DNA from: Acanthopleura granulata
Lineage: Eukaryota > Mollusca > Polyplacophora > Chitonida > Chitonidae
Direction of reading: 5' to 3'
Length of the DNA stretch: 64,000 bases
NCBI GenBank assembly: GCA_016165875.1
Contig: JABBOT010000005.1
Span: forward strand, 17,467,131 to 17,531,130
Shown: one piece after another, positions 1 to 13,000 of the stretch
Layout: each line of letters begins with the position of its first letter
How positions within the stretch are numbered: position 1 is the stretch's first letter
Notes under the pieces: generated by a model
What the model saw: the letters and a program-made list of their open reading frames with translations, nothing else
Told to the model about the DNA's origin: nothing
Databases searched by the model: none
Made by a program: the position numbers and the translations under genes

Positions 1-6
1 ATTCAT

Positions 7-253
7 GTATTTACTGACTGGTGTCTTACACTGTACTATGAAATAATAGTAGAATGGTTCACTTATGCATTGGCAGCCAGCATGGCAGAACCTGAGCAAA
101 ACCCACAACCATCTGCAGGTTGCTGGTAGACCTTTCCACATACAGGTAGAGATGAAGCAAGCATGAGCTAGACTTGAACTCACAGCAATTGCATCAGTGG
201 CCAGTGAGTCATTATGCTGCACTAACACGCTAACGACTTGGCCACAGAGGCCC
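7..253 (-). mobile_element. tRNA-derived SINE, full length, diverged
   Basis: The dominant SINE family of the window, in - orientation: the head complement GGCCACAGAGGCCCC is at 239-253, the box B complement (TTGAACTCA) follows, and the tail lies at the left. It is diverged from the other copies. Confidence 0.8.
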
Positions 254-2341
254 CTGAAAGCAAGTACAAGTATTTCGCATGAAGCAAAGAATTCAACACT
301 TGGGCTGTTTTGATCCACTTTCTGTTGTTTTTTTTTTAAATGGAGTAAAATCCATTTGGATATAGTTTCAGTTATCCATGGGGTGACGTCTTAAGATTCA
401 TCCTCATGCAGTTATGTGTACATGTCATTTGACTGTTTGCTGCCACATTGTCTGTGACAAGCAGCTGTTAGAAGTCAGTCTGCCTGTCAGTCAGATTTTT
501 GACATTGTATCTTTTAACATTGGCTGTTCATTTAGTGAGACCAGGATTGAGTGCAAGAGGACATTCTTTTTGTGGCTTTCCACTGCTATTGCAAATTTGT
601 GTGTAGTCTCAAACACATTATTAACTGGAACAGTTTCTTTCAGGGATGTACAAAAAATAGTGTCATAATTTAGTGTTGGCAGGGCAGGATGCATATGATT
701 GCTCGGAATGTGGGTAAAAATGACAGGATCCCAGTTAAGAGAATGGATAGCGAATACATAGAACACTTGAACAGTTGTGTCTTTTAAGGGATAAAATATT
801 TCGATTATTCTTTTACACTACACATGTCACATGGAATGACCTCTTCTGTCTATATATACATATACAAATTTGAATTAAGCTGGTTATAATTTCTATTTAG
901 TTGAAACTGTGTGCTCTTGATTTTATTGTTTTAAAACATTAAAGAGATTTTGGACAATGTAATTTTGTAGAAGTACGTGTTGGTATGCATGAAAGATATG
1001 TAGAATGATGAAATGCAGAGGGAATTGTAACTGTCTGTCACATTGATCAAGGGACATCAAGGACAGGATTTGTGGCCCGTTGGCAAGCGGCCATGTTGGT
1101 AAGGCTGATGTCTCCTGTGTGCCATGGTGTAGCGGGATGACTGGCTGCCGGGACGGCCATGGGTGCCAGTGTGTGTCGGCATGTAGGATGTGCCCAGTGA
1201 CAATACCCACCAAACGATGACCTCAGAAGGAAATCCCTCAGGACGACTCCACAGTATTGATCCCTTCAAGTCCTTTCGTCTTCAGTCATTGATACACTCT
1301 GCTTACTGCTGCGCAGCATTGCGTTGATGGCAACAAGCGGGTGCACACACGCAGCCGCCACTTTTTCCCTTCACCCACCCTCTGCCCACCCAAGCCTCCA
1401 ACCATAAGCCTGGTCCTATGCCCATGTCCCTTGATAGACACCATTTTCTCGTTAGTGTCACTGGCAGATGATGAGTTTGTGGCCTGGCTTATTGGACTGG
1501 GACAGGCCAAGTCTCTTCACTTGCGCCTTCTCATTGCTGTGAGCATTTCAACCTTCAGTGAGAAACATAACCCAGTCCCGATGTTATTCAACTATAAGAA
1601 TGGAATGCAGAGCAGTCTCTAGAAAACTCCCTCTTCCACAACAGAAATTTCTGCATTGAATTCTGCTAGATTTTAACACTATTTCCACCACCTCACTTCT
1701 GTATTTTGCAGCGGATAAGTTGCTTGCCTTTCAGACACTATGACACATCAGGTGCAGACTCACACCCGGAATTTTTATATTTTCCCCTCTCAGTGCTCAT
1801 GTCGCTGTTAAGTTTAATGTTTGCTGAAGACTACTTACATGTATCTTCCAACAGTATGATGTGCATATTTGTAACTCACACTCATAGTAATGAATACCAT
1901 TGTCTTGGTGAAAAATTCTTGAGTATCTCATTATCAGTCCGTTCCTGTTTAAAATCTGTCCCTTGGATTAGAGGATGGCTACATAAGACAGCATGGTGGT
2001 GAATTACTGAATCTTACAGTACCAGCAGTTTGAAGGTCATAATCCTGTATAATTAAGAAAATAGGTGTTTTCTGAAAGTTTAAAGAGACACAGCACAGAT
2101 CTTGCTCACTACACGTGGACGAGTGAGTACAGTTACAAGTTCCAGAACAAGTTGGTCATGAGTTCAAATCCCATCTATGGGTATCTTCTTCTACTTGATG
2201 TCAGAATATGTGCCAGCTTTTTTTGACAACCTGCAGTGGCTTTATCTATATGTTCAAATGGATCAGATTAGATACGAAATGTTCCTTGAGTGTGATATAT
2301 AGGAAAACAGAAAAGAAATAAAGTTGTATCTAATGTGTGTT

Positions 2342-2679
2342 GGAGCATAATGTGGCCGATTTGGTTAGCACGCCAATGCGATGTTATAACCCAGTGCCAC
2401 TCACCAGTGTGGTAACTGTGAGTTCCAGCCCAGCTCTGCAAGCTGGCTTCCTCTCTGGCCATATGTGGGAAGGTCTGCGAGGAACCTGTGGATTGTTGTG
2501 GGTTTCCCTTGGGCTCTACCCGGTTTCCTCCCTCCATAATGTTGGCTGCTGTCTTATAAGTGAAATATTTTTAAGTACGGCGTAAAACACCAATCAAATA
2601 AATGAATAAATAAATATAAGTGAAATATTCCTGAGGACGGCGTAAAACACCAATCAAATAAATAAATAAATAAATAAAT
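2342..2679 (+). mobile_element. tRNA-derived SINE with duplicated tail
   Basis: The head begins near 2342 and the body GGGAAGGTCTGC, CTCTACCCGGTTTCCTCC and TAAGTGAAATATTTTTAAG is clear. The terminal 60 bp (TAAGTGAAATATT..., GGCGTAAAACACCAATCAAA) occurs twice, at about 2561-2619 and 2617-2679. Confidence 0.85.
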
Positions 2680-5627
2680 GTGTGTTGGATTAGAAAGTTT
2701 TTGTTTAAATTTTTTTCTGGCTTCAGTAAAAAGTTAACATTGGACAAGGCTTATCTTTGGATTAAAAAGTTCCCAATCATAAGAAAGTCCTTGAACACCA
2801 CTTCTTAACTTCTAAATCTGTGCTGTGATCTTTGTCATATTGAATGCTTTGCAATAACCCATGTCATCTACAGATATCAGGAATTGTTGTAATTGCATCA
2901 GTTTCAAGATATTGGAAACATGGCAGAAAGTTGACATGGCCAAGAATTAGATGCGATAATCCTTTGATTGAAAGATATCTGCATAAATCAATAGCTGGGG
3001 TGACAAGGGGAATTACTCTTCGTTAAGAACCATGCTTGATATTTAAAGGTGAACTGAGGCATAGGGAAAGATAAGGAGTGCTGCAGTTTGACACAAGACA
3101 CAAATAAATGGGGGCTGGTGGGGGGTGGTACAACTAATAAAATATCACCAGTTATTAGACTGAGGCATAATATGATAATGTGGCGTTTAACCCGCGATAA
3201 ACTTGCTGCTTATCTCTCCATTTGGCACAAATCGTGACTCAACATGAGGAATACCGCGGAGGAAGTGGTCATAAATTTTCCTTTGCTACCAATTCTGTTA
3301 CATTTTGCTTGCGTCTGTCTTCTGTTTTGACTTTGAAATGTGTATTGGTTCTTTGAAGTCATGATATTTTTGACTCTACATGTGTGACATTTTTTGATAT
3401 TTTATGCACAAGAAAGTTTGCTAGTAACTTAACATTGGACAGTGGTTTATTCTGGCACTCTGGCACCCCTCTTTTCCGCCACCCATAAAACTGGCCATCA
3501 GAATATAAGGGGAAAATTGGTGATCGAGTATGATGTTAAACAACAAGGAAGTAAATGTTTAAGATTTTAGGCAAGTGAAATTGAATGATTGTGCCAGTAA
3601 TGGTGATTTGAGCGTGTAGTTACTTGATATGCAATGACACATTTATATACAGTGGATGTGTGTTATTACAGCAGCTGTTCAACATCTGAACAACATTATT
3701 GTATGGCTGTCATAAACAAAAAAATATATATAAACTTCATAAAGAAATTTATGCTTTTTTAATTCACTGTTTAACATTGCCCTGAATTTGCGTTTAGCCA
3801 TTTGACTTAGAAGACTGTTGACTAAACAGCTTTATGTAAACAGGAACCATACTATGGCTTCAGTGACGTTGCTCTTCTTCATCCTCGGTTTTTTGCTGAA
3901 ACCCTGTCTTTGGTGAATAATTGAGATGTTGACTAATTCATTCCAATAACACCCACACACCCACCCCCTCCCAAAATATCCCCCAAGATATTTCAGCGTC
4001 TCCCGTTGCTCCCGTTTCGCTGTGACATTCGTTGACCTCCAGCGCAAACTGCAGCAGAAATTAGAGATGACACTCTGTAGGAGTGTAGATGAAAATTAAG
4101 ATAAGGAATCCAGCGAGCTGAAGATGCACTGCACCTTCAAATCAGATCGTGAAAGACATCCTGTTTTGATTTGCAGGTGCCCCCTAATCTCTCACCACTG
4201 AAATGTCCTACCGGGCCGGCTTCTTCTCACTTATCTGATGTGTGTCTGGCTAGATTTGCAGCTCCCCAGTATCCGGTTAACCATTAACTGACATAATAAG
4301 CTTTGTTATAGGGCTTTGACATTGGTATGACATGAGAGTGTCAATTCCACAGTGTGTAGTTATAATAGGGTTATGGCCAATTTTGTCAAAGGTTCTTGCT
4401 GAAAGGAAATTGTATTATTTTGTATATGTATGTAAATATGTATATGCACGGCAATGTTTTCATTTTAGCACATTAGACGGAATTTGCACAGAGGCCCCCT
4501 CTGTCACTGTGACACCTTTGCACAGTGGTCCCCCTCTGTCACTGTTTGTTGGTTTTTTCAGATGGTGATTTAAGACCAAGTCTGTAGTTGTGCGTTTGGT
4601 GAGGACCTTTGTCCGTGACATGTCTGAAGTTCTTCATCAAATTGCCAAAGGCAGGAGGTTTTCCCAGCACACTCTGGTTTCCTCCACCCTAAAAAGCTAA
4701 CCTCCATCGTATATGTGAAAATTTCTTACACAGTACAGACACCAGACACTGCTAGATCACCATACAGTTAAACAATCAATCTAATAGTCAATCAATCTGA
4801 CTTTCTAACATCCTGACAAATTGACGATGTTTTTATATAGCTCTCATTTCAGACTACTTCTATACATGTGAGGCGATTGTATTGGTAGTTAAGAATTTTT
4901 TAACAGTTGTAGCCAGTGTCCCTGTATAATTTATTACATGTAACTCTTGAAGGCCTCATCTTGGTGATGTTCATTTTCTTAATTTGTTAATGAAGCAAAT
5001 AATTTTTGGTATTTCATGCTGAAAAATGTCTGGTGAAGATGTGTCTAACTGAGATGGTATACCCATGTTCCATGTCTGTATACAAAACGATATAATAGAG
5101 CGAACTGTGTGACCGAAACTCCGGCACTGTCTCACACTTGCACACTTCACCTACCCCTAATCAATTAGACTCAAAATCCGGGATTGACTTATAAACAGTT
5201 TTAAAGTAGATTTCATCACGCAATCAGCCACAGGTTAGAAATAACTGGCTGTGGCCTAGGCTATAACCTTGATCGCCTTCCTTGACGAATGAGCTGAGGG
5301 CTGTCCCACAGCAGACAAAATTCTTGTTCACCCAGTTTCTTGGCAAATCTCCGTAAACATGAACCGACAATAGACACTTGCCACGTGGTAATGGAAGGGA
5401 TTTTTTTTTTCTCAGTTGATCTCTTTTTTGCCTGAAAACTGTCTTTAGTCGCAAACTGCTTTTGGCAGTGGTGCCATGTAGAGGCTGGAATTGTGGCCGG
5501 ACTTAAGACGAAGTTCAAACTTTTGAAACTTATTTTGCATTAGATTCAGATGTGTGTGTTTCTTATGCATTTATGGTGGGTTTATAAATTGAGAGCAGAT
5601 TTCCATTGTTTTTGATGTGTTCTTTTG

Positions 5628-5716
5628 ACTCCTCCCACCATTATGCTGGCTGCCGTTGTATAAGTGAAATGTTTTGGAGTATGGCGTAAAACACCAATCA
5701 AATAAATGAATAAATT
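5628..5716 (+). mobile_element. tRNA-derived SINE, 3' fragment
   Basis: Only the last 90 bp of the family remains (CCATTATGCTGGCTGCCG, TAAGTGAAATG, GGCGTAAAACACCAATCAAA). Confidence 0.85.
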
Positions 5717-6294
5717 TGCATGATGATGTGTTCCTTTGGACTCATGTCTGTCATGAGGACCGAATCTGATTTGTTGATTTGGGAAAGTTGTGTATTACAA
5801 CATTGCTATAAATGTAATATATATGATGATTGTGAAGTTGTATTGGTTCCACAGAAGTATTGTTTCTCATTTCCTCTATTTTCAGATTTTATCTAAACTT
5901 ACATCCAGTGTTTTTAGTTACTCTAGCTCTCAGTACACTTTTAATACAAATTATCAAAATGCAACAGCTTTGTTTGGCATTGCTCATCTACATCTCTGCC
6001 ATGATGAATAGTTTGACAGCTTTATTCCCCATGATGGCGGTACACGTACACGGTCTGTCCAGTGTGACTGCATTTCCATGTAACAGTAGTTTCTCATTTC
6101 TGGCTAATAGTACATGCACATGTACAAGTAGCCATGCAGACCAGTGTTACGTTACAGCCAAGGTACATCTAAAAGCAGTTAGGCCGGTGTTACAGTACAG
6201 ACTACCAGTTCCATGTGGCAGCACAGCCTGTCAGTCACATGCTGCACAGACTGACAGTCCCAGTGCTATGTGACAGTCCATCGTTTGTGAATGT

Positions 6295-7210
6295 AGTGAG
6301 TCCCATGTGACAGCACAGTATAGTTTCTTGCATGTGACAGTACAGTATAGTTATTCCCATGTGACAGTACAATATAGTTTCTCCCCTGTGACAGTACAGT
6401 GTAATTACTCCCATGTGACAGGACAGTATAGTTTCTCCCACGTGACAGTACAGTATAGTTTCTTCCATGTGATGATAAAGTATAGTTTCTTCCATGTGAC
6501 AGCACAGTATAGTTTCTCCCATGCAACAGTACAATATAGTTTCTCCCATTTGACATTTCACTATAGTTTCTCCCATGTGACAGTATAGTATAGTTTCTTC
6601 CATGTGGGGGCCTCCATGGCTCAGTCAGTTAGCCCGCTATTGCAGAAATGACCCGAAGCCTCCCATCAGTGCGGTTGCTGCGACTTCAAGTCCAGCTCAT
6701 GCTGGCTTCCTCTCTTGCTATGCGTGGGAAGGTCTACCAGCAACCTAAGGATGATCGTGGATTTCCCCTGGGCTCTGCCTGGTTTCCTTCCACAATAATG
6801 CTGGCCACCGTCATATAAATGAAATATTCTTGAGTACGGTGTAAAAAACCAATCAAATCAATCAAATTCTTCCATGCGACAGCACAGTACAGTTTCTCCC
6901 ATGTGACAGCACAGTATAGTTTCTCACATGTGACAGTAGAGTCTAGTTTCTCCCATGTGACAGGACAGTATAGTTAGTTCCATGTGACAGTACAGCATAA
7001 TTAGTCCCATGTGACAGTATAGCATAATTAGTTCCATGTGACAGAACAGTATAGTTAGTCCCATGTGACAGAACAGTATAGTTTCTCCCATGTGACAGTA
7101 CAGTGTAATTAGTCTCATGTTTCATTGCAATATAGTTAGTCCCATGTGACAGTACAGCATAGTTTCTCCCATGTGACAGCACAGCCTACCTGTAGCTTAT
7201 TCCATGTGAC
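6295..7210. repeat. 27-bp minisatellite, split by a SINE
   Basis: Copies of TCCCATGTGACAGTACAGTATAGTTTC lie at 6295-6604 and 6867-7210, about 24 in all. A 27-bp unit is a multiple of three, so it gives long spurious ORFs on both strands. Confidence 0.93.
6605..6866 (+). mobile_element. tRNA-derived SINE inserted in a minisatellite, with TSD
   Basis: A full-length copy from GGGGGCCTCCATGGCTCAGT to ATCAAATCAATCAAA. It is flanked by identical TTCTTCCATG at 6595-6604 and 6867-6876, a 10-bp target duplication, and splits a 27-bp tandem repeat array. Confidence 0.93.
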
Positions 7211-7864
7211 ACCTGCATGTACATGTAGTGTATTCAGTCACCTGAGAGTGTGTTTGATCAGTCAGTCCCATGTGACAGCATAATCAGTGATGTCTCGGGT
7301 GTGACAGTGGTCTTGTCTGTATTAATCACTGGCAGGTTTTGTATGCACCATAATTATGCCCAGATCAGCGTCTTCCATGTGGCCATGGTGTTGTGTCAGT
7401 TAGCCCTGAGTAATATGGTAATGTGCCCCGTCAGTCTGTGTCCCAGTCTGTTAGGCCTTTGCTACAGCTCAATGCCTTGGTTAGTCATCCCCCAATATAC
7501 CTCTGGTAGCCAGTATCTGTGACAATTAATCACTAAGCCTTGGTCAGTCAGTCAGCCAGCCAGTCAGATCAGTCTGTCAGACATGTGTAATAGTCACAGT
7601 GATGTTATAATACAGTTCCCCTTGCATTCCATAATGCTCATTAAAGTTCATTGTCATATCTAATCCAGTCTGGAGGTCAGCTGTATTTGCAACAAAGCAC
7701 TGATGCTGTGATATCACTGTGTCATATTATTCATTGGATCATCAGTGATAACATTTATCATGCTACAACTTAAGTACTCATATTATGTCGTCCTTGTAAT
7801 CTTTTAAATTATTCACTCCCTGTTGTTGAAGTGTACGTCTTGCACATGTAGTTCAATTCTGTGA

Positions 7865-8127
7865 GAGCCTCCATAGCTCAGTTGGTTAGCACGCTAGCAC
7901 AGCGTTCTGACCCAGAAGCCTCCCACCAATGTGGTCGCTGTGAGTTCAAGTCCAGCTCATGCTGGCTGTTTATGGGAAGGTCTGCCAGCAACCAGTGGAT
8001 GGTCGTGGGTTTCCCCTAGGGCTCTGCCCGATTTCCTCCCACCATAATGCTGGCTGCCATCATGAATAAGTGAAATATTCTTGAGTATGGCGTAAAACAC
8101 AAAAATCAAATAAATAAATGAATAAAT
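7865..8127 (+). mobile_element. tRNA-derived SINE, full length
   Basis: From the head AGCCTCCATAGCTCAGTTGG to the AATAAATGAATAAAT tail. The near-identical flanks TTCTGTGA (7857-7864) and TCCTGTGA (8131-8138) look like a target duplication. Confidence 0.9.
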
Positions 8128-10075
8128 CAGTCCTGTGATTCCTGATATCCTGTACTTTGCTGATGCCCCATTCCATTCCCCCATCCCAGTGCCCCTCTCA
8201 CCCCCTCACTCCTGCCTTCACCCACTCTATGTCTAGGCCTCCATCCAGTCCCATCTGTCTCCCCAGATGTGTCCTTTTTTTGGTCAGCAGTAGATGGACC
8301 TTCCCTCTCAGCTAACACTCAGAGCCTTTGATCTTTAACCAGTTGCTGTTTTCTTGGACTGATTGCCAAAGGGAAAAGGCCAGATGACCCATGAGGATGG
8401 AGAAAAAACATCCTCCTCAGATGACTGTGTCTTCCTGTGGCTTGGACACATGCTCTTTGTTAACACTGGGTTATTTACTAGGTGATGGATTTGTCCTTTG
8501 AGGTCAGCACTTGTGCAGTAAGGACATCTTGTAGTAGTGCATAGTGCAGTAAGGTACTTTTTGAACATTGTGCACCGGTGACCATGTTTTCATTAGAGGC
8601 AAAGTGTTGTTTGAGTATGAACATATCCTAACGAATATGTCATCTGTTAATGAGTTCTACATGAGAATAATAATATTTTTAATATATATATATATATATA
8701 TACTAGATAAATTTATTTTTCCAGTTACATAAATCAGGTGAATATTGGGTGAATAAAAACTTATATAACGTACTTTATTTAAATGTAATAGCAGTGAAAT
8801 CCCTGTTAGGATATATATTGATAGTATCATTTCTTGAAGGCAATCAAATGGGCATAATACATATGCTGTAATTCCCCCAAAAATTTGCCCCAAAAATTTT
8901 TAAGAGGCAGACTTGAAAGGTCACTTCATATTTATGTTACTTTTGGTGCTGAAAGTTGCATTTTTGCACAGGGACATCATCCTACCTTTCAACAAACCTT
9001 GAAACCAATAAAACTGTGTGAATAAACAAAGTAGATTTTAGAATGAGCACAGATACCTTATCTTGAACGGGTAGAATCATCGTTTGATGTGTAGAGGAGT
9101 TTTGGTTAATCGGGAAAAATGATTATATTCTATTTAAGATCAGTAAACTGCAGCTTTTTGACCAGCGCTGATTAGGCCGCCCACTTCTACCTCCATCTCT
9201 TTCTCTTCTTTGCTACCACTGGGAGAAAAATGGTAACAGTTGTCCAGTATTGGATACACTGTAGAAAAATGCATGTTAAAGTGTGGCAGTTTGTTGGTTA
9301 TTATTAATGTTATGATGACCTGACAGAAAACATCCCATTCTTGTTGTCTAAATTTGATGTGCACTGTTAGGGCTGGATCAATACTTTGTGAGTGTTGTGA
9401 CCGCATTGGTATTCAGGAAGGGGTGTCATCCACTCCAGGCTGCTTCTTTTGGAGTGAAGTAGTTGCATAAGGGGAGACAACCTACATGTAAACAGTGTGT
9501 GTTGCCAGGGGAAGTTTGACATAGCCTCATGTACATGTCTGTGAAGGCCAGGAATTGGTAGCAACAATTTTTTATTTTTTTTATTTTTATAAGTTTAAAG
9601 CCACTTAAATACCAGTTTGGGATTTTGCTGTGCTGCAAACTAGGTATGAAAACCTGTTTACGTACATGTAGCAGGTCATTTATTGAAATTTCATTTTGAT
9701 TTAGAAACTAATGAAGTGTCGGTAAAAATATATTTGGCATTTCACAGGGTCCCATTTCATAGCCAGTCTGCCACTGAAAGGGCTACTGATGTAAAATAAA
9801 AGAATTTTGACTCTTTGACTTTACCAACTGCGGGGTTTGAACCAGCGTTCTCAGTGTCATTCACCTAATTGTTGGCAATACATGTCAGTGATCTAGACCC
9901 TTATATCTGACATCTGGCCTGTCATTCGAGTGAAAAATTCTTGATTCTCACAGTAAATGTGGATCAAACAAATAAATGAACACTTCTAAAAGTGTGTTGT
10001 TTTTGGGCTAACATGTCCCGAATCTGATATTTGATGCAATTCTGCTACTTTGATGACACGGTTATTTATTTCCAG

Positions 10076-13000
10076 ACACGAAGCATGAAGACAAGAGAAC
10101 AAAACATGGACGAATACCATCGTCAGGTCATCAATGAACTTCAGAGTGAAAAAGAAGGTGAATTAAAGAATGGTTTTTAAAGTGGGAGCTAAAAATACTC
10201 ACTAATAATGTGATAAAAAACACTGTCTTCACCCTGTGAGGTAAAGAAGAAATATAGCTGTTAATTGTCTCAGAGGTGGACCAATGTTTACCTGATCCTC
10301 CAAATCTGATCTTGACAGTGATAACTGTCTTCCTTTGTCAAGTAAATAGATTGTTCTGCACTGGCATAACATTGTGATTTGACGTATAAAGAAGTATATC
10401 AGGAACCTGATGAGATTTTAATAATGTCAAGAGATTTGTCTGAAGGGATTGGTTGGTATACGGCCCGGGGCTCTGTTTTCTTCTATTCGTTATCCTGACC
10501 GCTATCAGTTTTGAATGTTGAGTGTGCTGTAAACAGTGTAAATTAAATTAGTAGTTTTCATATATGTACTAGCACTGAATAATTTTAATAAAATTGCAGA
10601 TTTAGCCATGTTATGAATCATTTGTGAGTTGATCCATTGGTTCTAGATTATTCCATATACATTTGTGATTGATTCATAAGTTTGAAAACTCAGTCACTTA
10701 TCTCCGTTTCAGTTCTTCTGAGGCAGGTGTCAGAACAAAAGAAAAGTCTGTCAGCATTTGAATCACAGTCTGAAGAACTGAGGTTAGAACTGAAGAATGT
10801 GGTTACTCAGAAAGCTGCCCTTGAGACTCAAGTCAAGGTATAATTTGTTGTTTTGCATTCTTGCCTTATTTACACGTTCCTGTGTTAAAGTCAAACTGTG
10901 ACACTCTGTGCAACTACTCCAAAAGGTGCTTCTATGTCATCATTGGAAATATGTGTGTTGGACAATCCCAACTGATCCTCCAAAACAAGCGCCTGGCTCT
11001 CCAGTCTTTATTTGATATTTGATTTTTTTCCTTGATTTCTTTAAAATTCCTAATAGTATTAAATCATTTTTCCCTGGATGTTAATTTTGTACAATTACCA
11101 TCTTTTTCATTATCCAGAGGAAAAAAAAAAGAATTTCCTACCAATCTATGATATTGTGTTTTTTTATAGCATCAAGTTTCACCCAACAAAGAAGTTTTAA
11201 TGATGCACCTTCAGTGATTGAATGAAATTGCTATCGAAATAATTATACTCAGCTCTACATCTGTTGTAGTAACAATAAGATAGTACAGTCTCTGCAGAAA
11301 ACTGCATGAAGTTATACACTTTATATCCTTATCCTTGTTTTCTTGTTCTTCTTCAAAATTCAGACTCTACAGAAGGACGTTACTGACAAAGTTGGAAAGT
11401 TTGAGGAGCTTGTGAAAGATGTGGGTATCTATATGTACACATGTGTTCAATGCATGCCAGGGTCACGGTTCTCTGCCAGCACCCCAGTTGCATGCCATTA
11501 GCTCTCTAGTAGCTTCCCTGCGGTGTGCCTGTAGAATGATAGTGAACTGTGGTTACTTCTGGGTAGTCACCATAGGTACAAATACTCCGTAGATGAAAGC
11601 TAGGTGAATGGTTATGGAAGGCTAAAGGTTTGCTGAGGGTGTGCTTGTGGTGCGGTATTAGGATGGCACTGAGAGCCTTCGACCTGGTTGGTCAGTGGTT
11701 ATAATAGGACTTAACATAGAGAGAATTTACGTAGTTTTAGATGAAGAGCATTAGAACTTACTGGAAAACATATTGTGTTGTTGTTTGCATCAAATGGTTC
11801 TGGTATCATCAATAATGAATTAGGAATGGAAAGTGCATTGACTGCTTCACCTGGCTGTGACTGCATGGGCTGGCCACCATGTTTGGTGTCTTCAGCATGA
11901 CACATTAGTGAGGAAGCATAACGAATATATGACTGCTACGAGGAGACACTGTTGTCAAAGAACTGAAATTATGAAGAATGTTTCATGAGAAATAAAGTCA
12001 GGAAGAAGATCATAATAGTTTTAAGAAGAAGAATTCGAATGCTGTTGGGCCGTGTAGTGAAATCGGTGTGGCTTTATGTGTAAATTACTCAGGAAACACA
12101 TAGATAGATGGTTTGACGGCTGTCATTTCTTAAATTATTGCCAGAGAAACTTATGTAGAGGATGGCCCTTATTTAGATTGCAAAATATAATTTATTTTTA
12201 ATCTTACAGTAGTGTGGTTCTTGTGTTTGCAGTATGTGTGTTTTTTGTTGTGGAGACAAGGGCTGTATATATTTTATTGTTGTCACTCATGATCGTCTCT
12301 TACATGTTTATGTGATGACTTAATCATGTAGAAATATGGGTTCTAAATTTCCTGACTGAACGTATGTGGTTGTGAACGTCTTACAGCTTGACAATGGCCG
12401 GCGCCTTGTTCAGAAGTATGAGAACCAGTCGCGACAAAATGCTATGGAAATTGAGGGGAAGAACACTGAGCTAGAAACAGTGAGGTGAGTACATTTGCAA
12501 TGGAAGATATGTCAGAAAACGTAGAAAGGTATTAAAATGTGCAAAATTTGCCGTTATTGTGCTGTATATTCTGACATAGGAAGCTGCATTTTCTTATATC
12601 TGCTAAAGTCCACTGACATTGCTGCGAAATTTTGACTCTATTGTGGAACTAAACAAATTGCTACTTCTCACTTAAATAACTAATCTATTAAGCAGAGGTG
12701 TAAAGTTATATGAAGTTATAAACTTCCTCTCTATTTCCAGGAGTTGTTGGAGAATTTAATTCATTACAAAACAGTCAGTTATGTTTTGTGTCTGCTCTTA
12801 GCACATCAGAATTATCGTTCTCCACTTTGGTATGGTTTTTACCATGTAAATGTTATCAACATGTGCATTTTCTTATAAAGTCATTAAAATACATGTTAAT
12901 AGGGGAGTTTCGAGTCCGATCTCTTTTTCGCTAAAGGTAAGAAAGGTCATACTGTATCATGTGACCTGTCCAAAATGTTAGGCAACTATTTTTGATTGCA

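Larger units (their letters stand above)
254..10075. other. Upstream region or CNTLN intron without a supported exon
   Basis: Apart from the SINEs and the 27-bp array listed, I see no exon with both splice sites and a recognisable protein. ORFs here are under 140 codons and without family features. Short (TA)n tracts occur near 8685-8702. Since exon 1 at 10076 begins in phase 0, this stretch is probably the intron before it. Confidence 0.5.

Noticed and set aside
4038..4105. Coiled-coil-like stretch (VDLQRKLQQKLEM) as an upstream CNTLN exon
   Set aside because: No convincing acceptor and donor around it, and no match to centlein that I could place.
6235..7182. ORFs with repeated SHGRNYTVL-like peptides
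   Set aside because: Products of the 27-bp minisatellite.
7863..7935. tRNA genes in SINE heads (box A and B)
   Set aside because: The sequences are parts of SINEs with long non-tRNA bodies and cannot fold into full cloverleafs.
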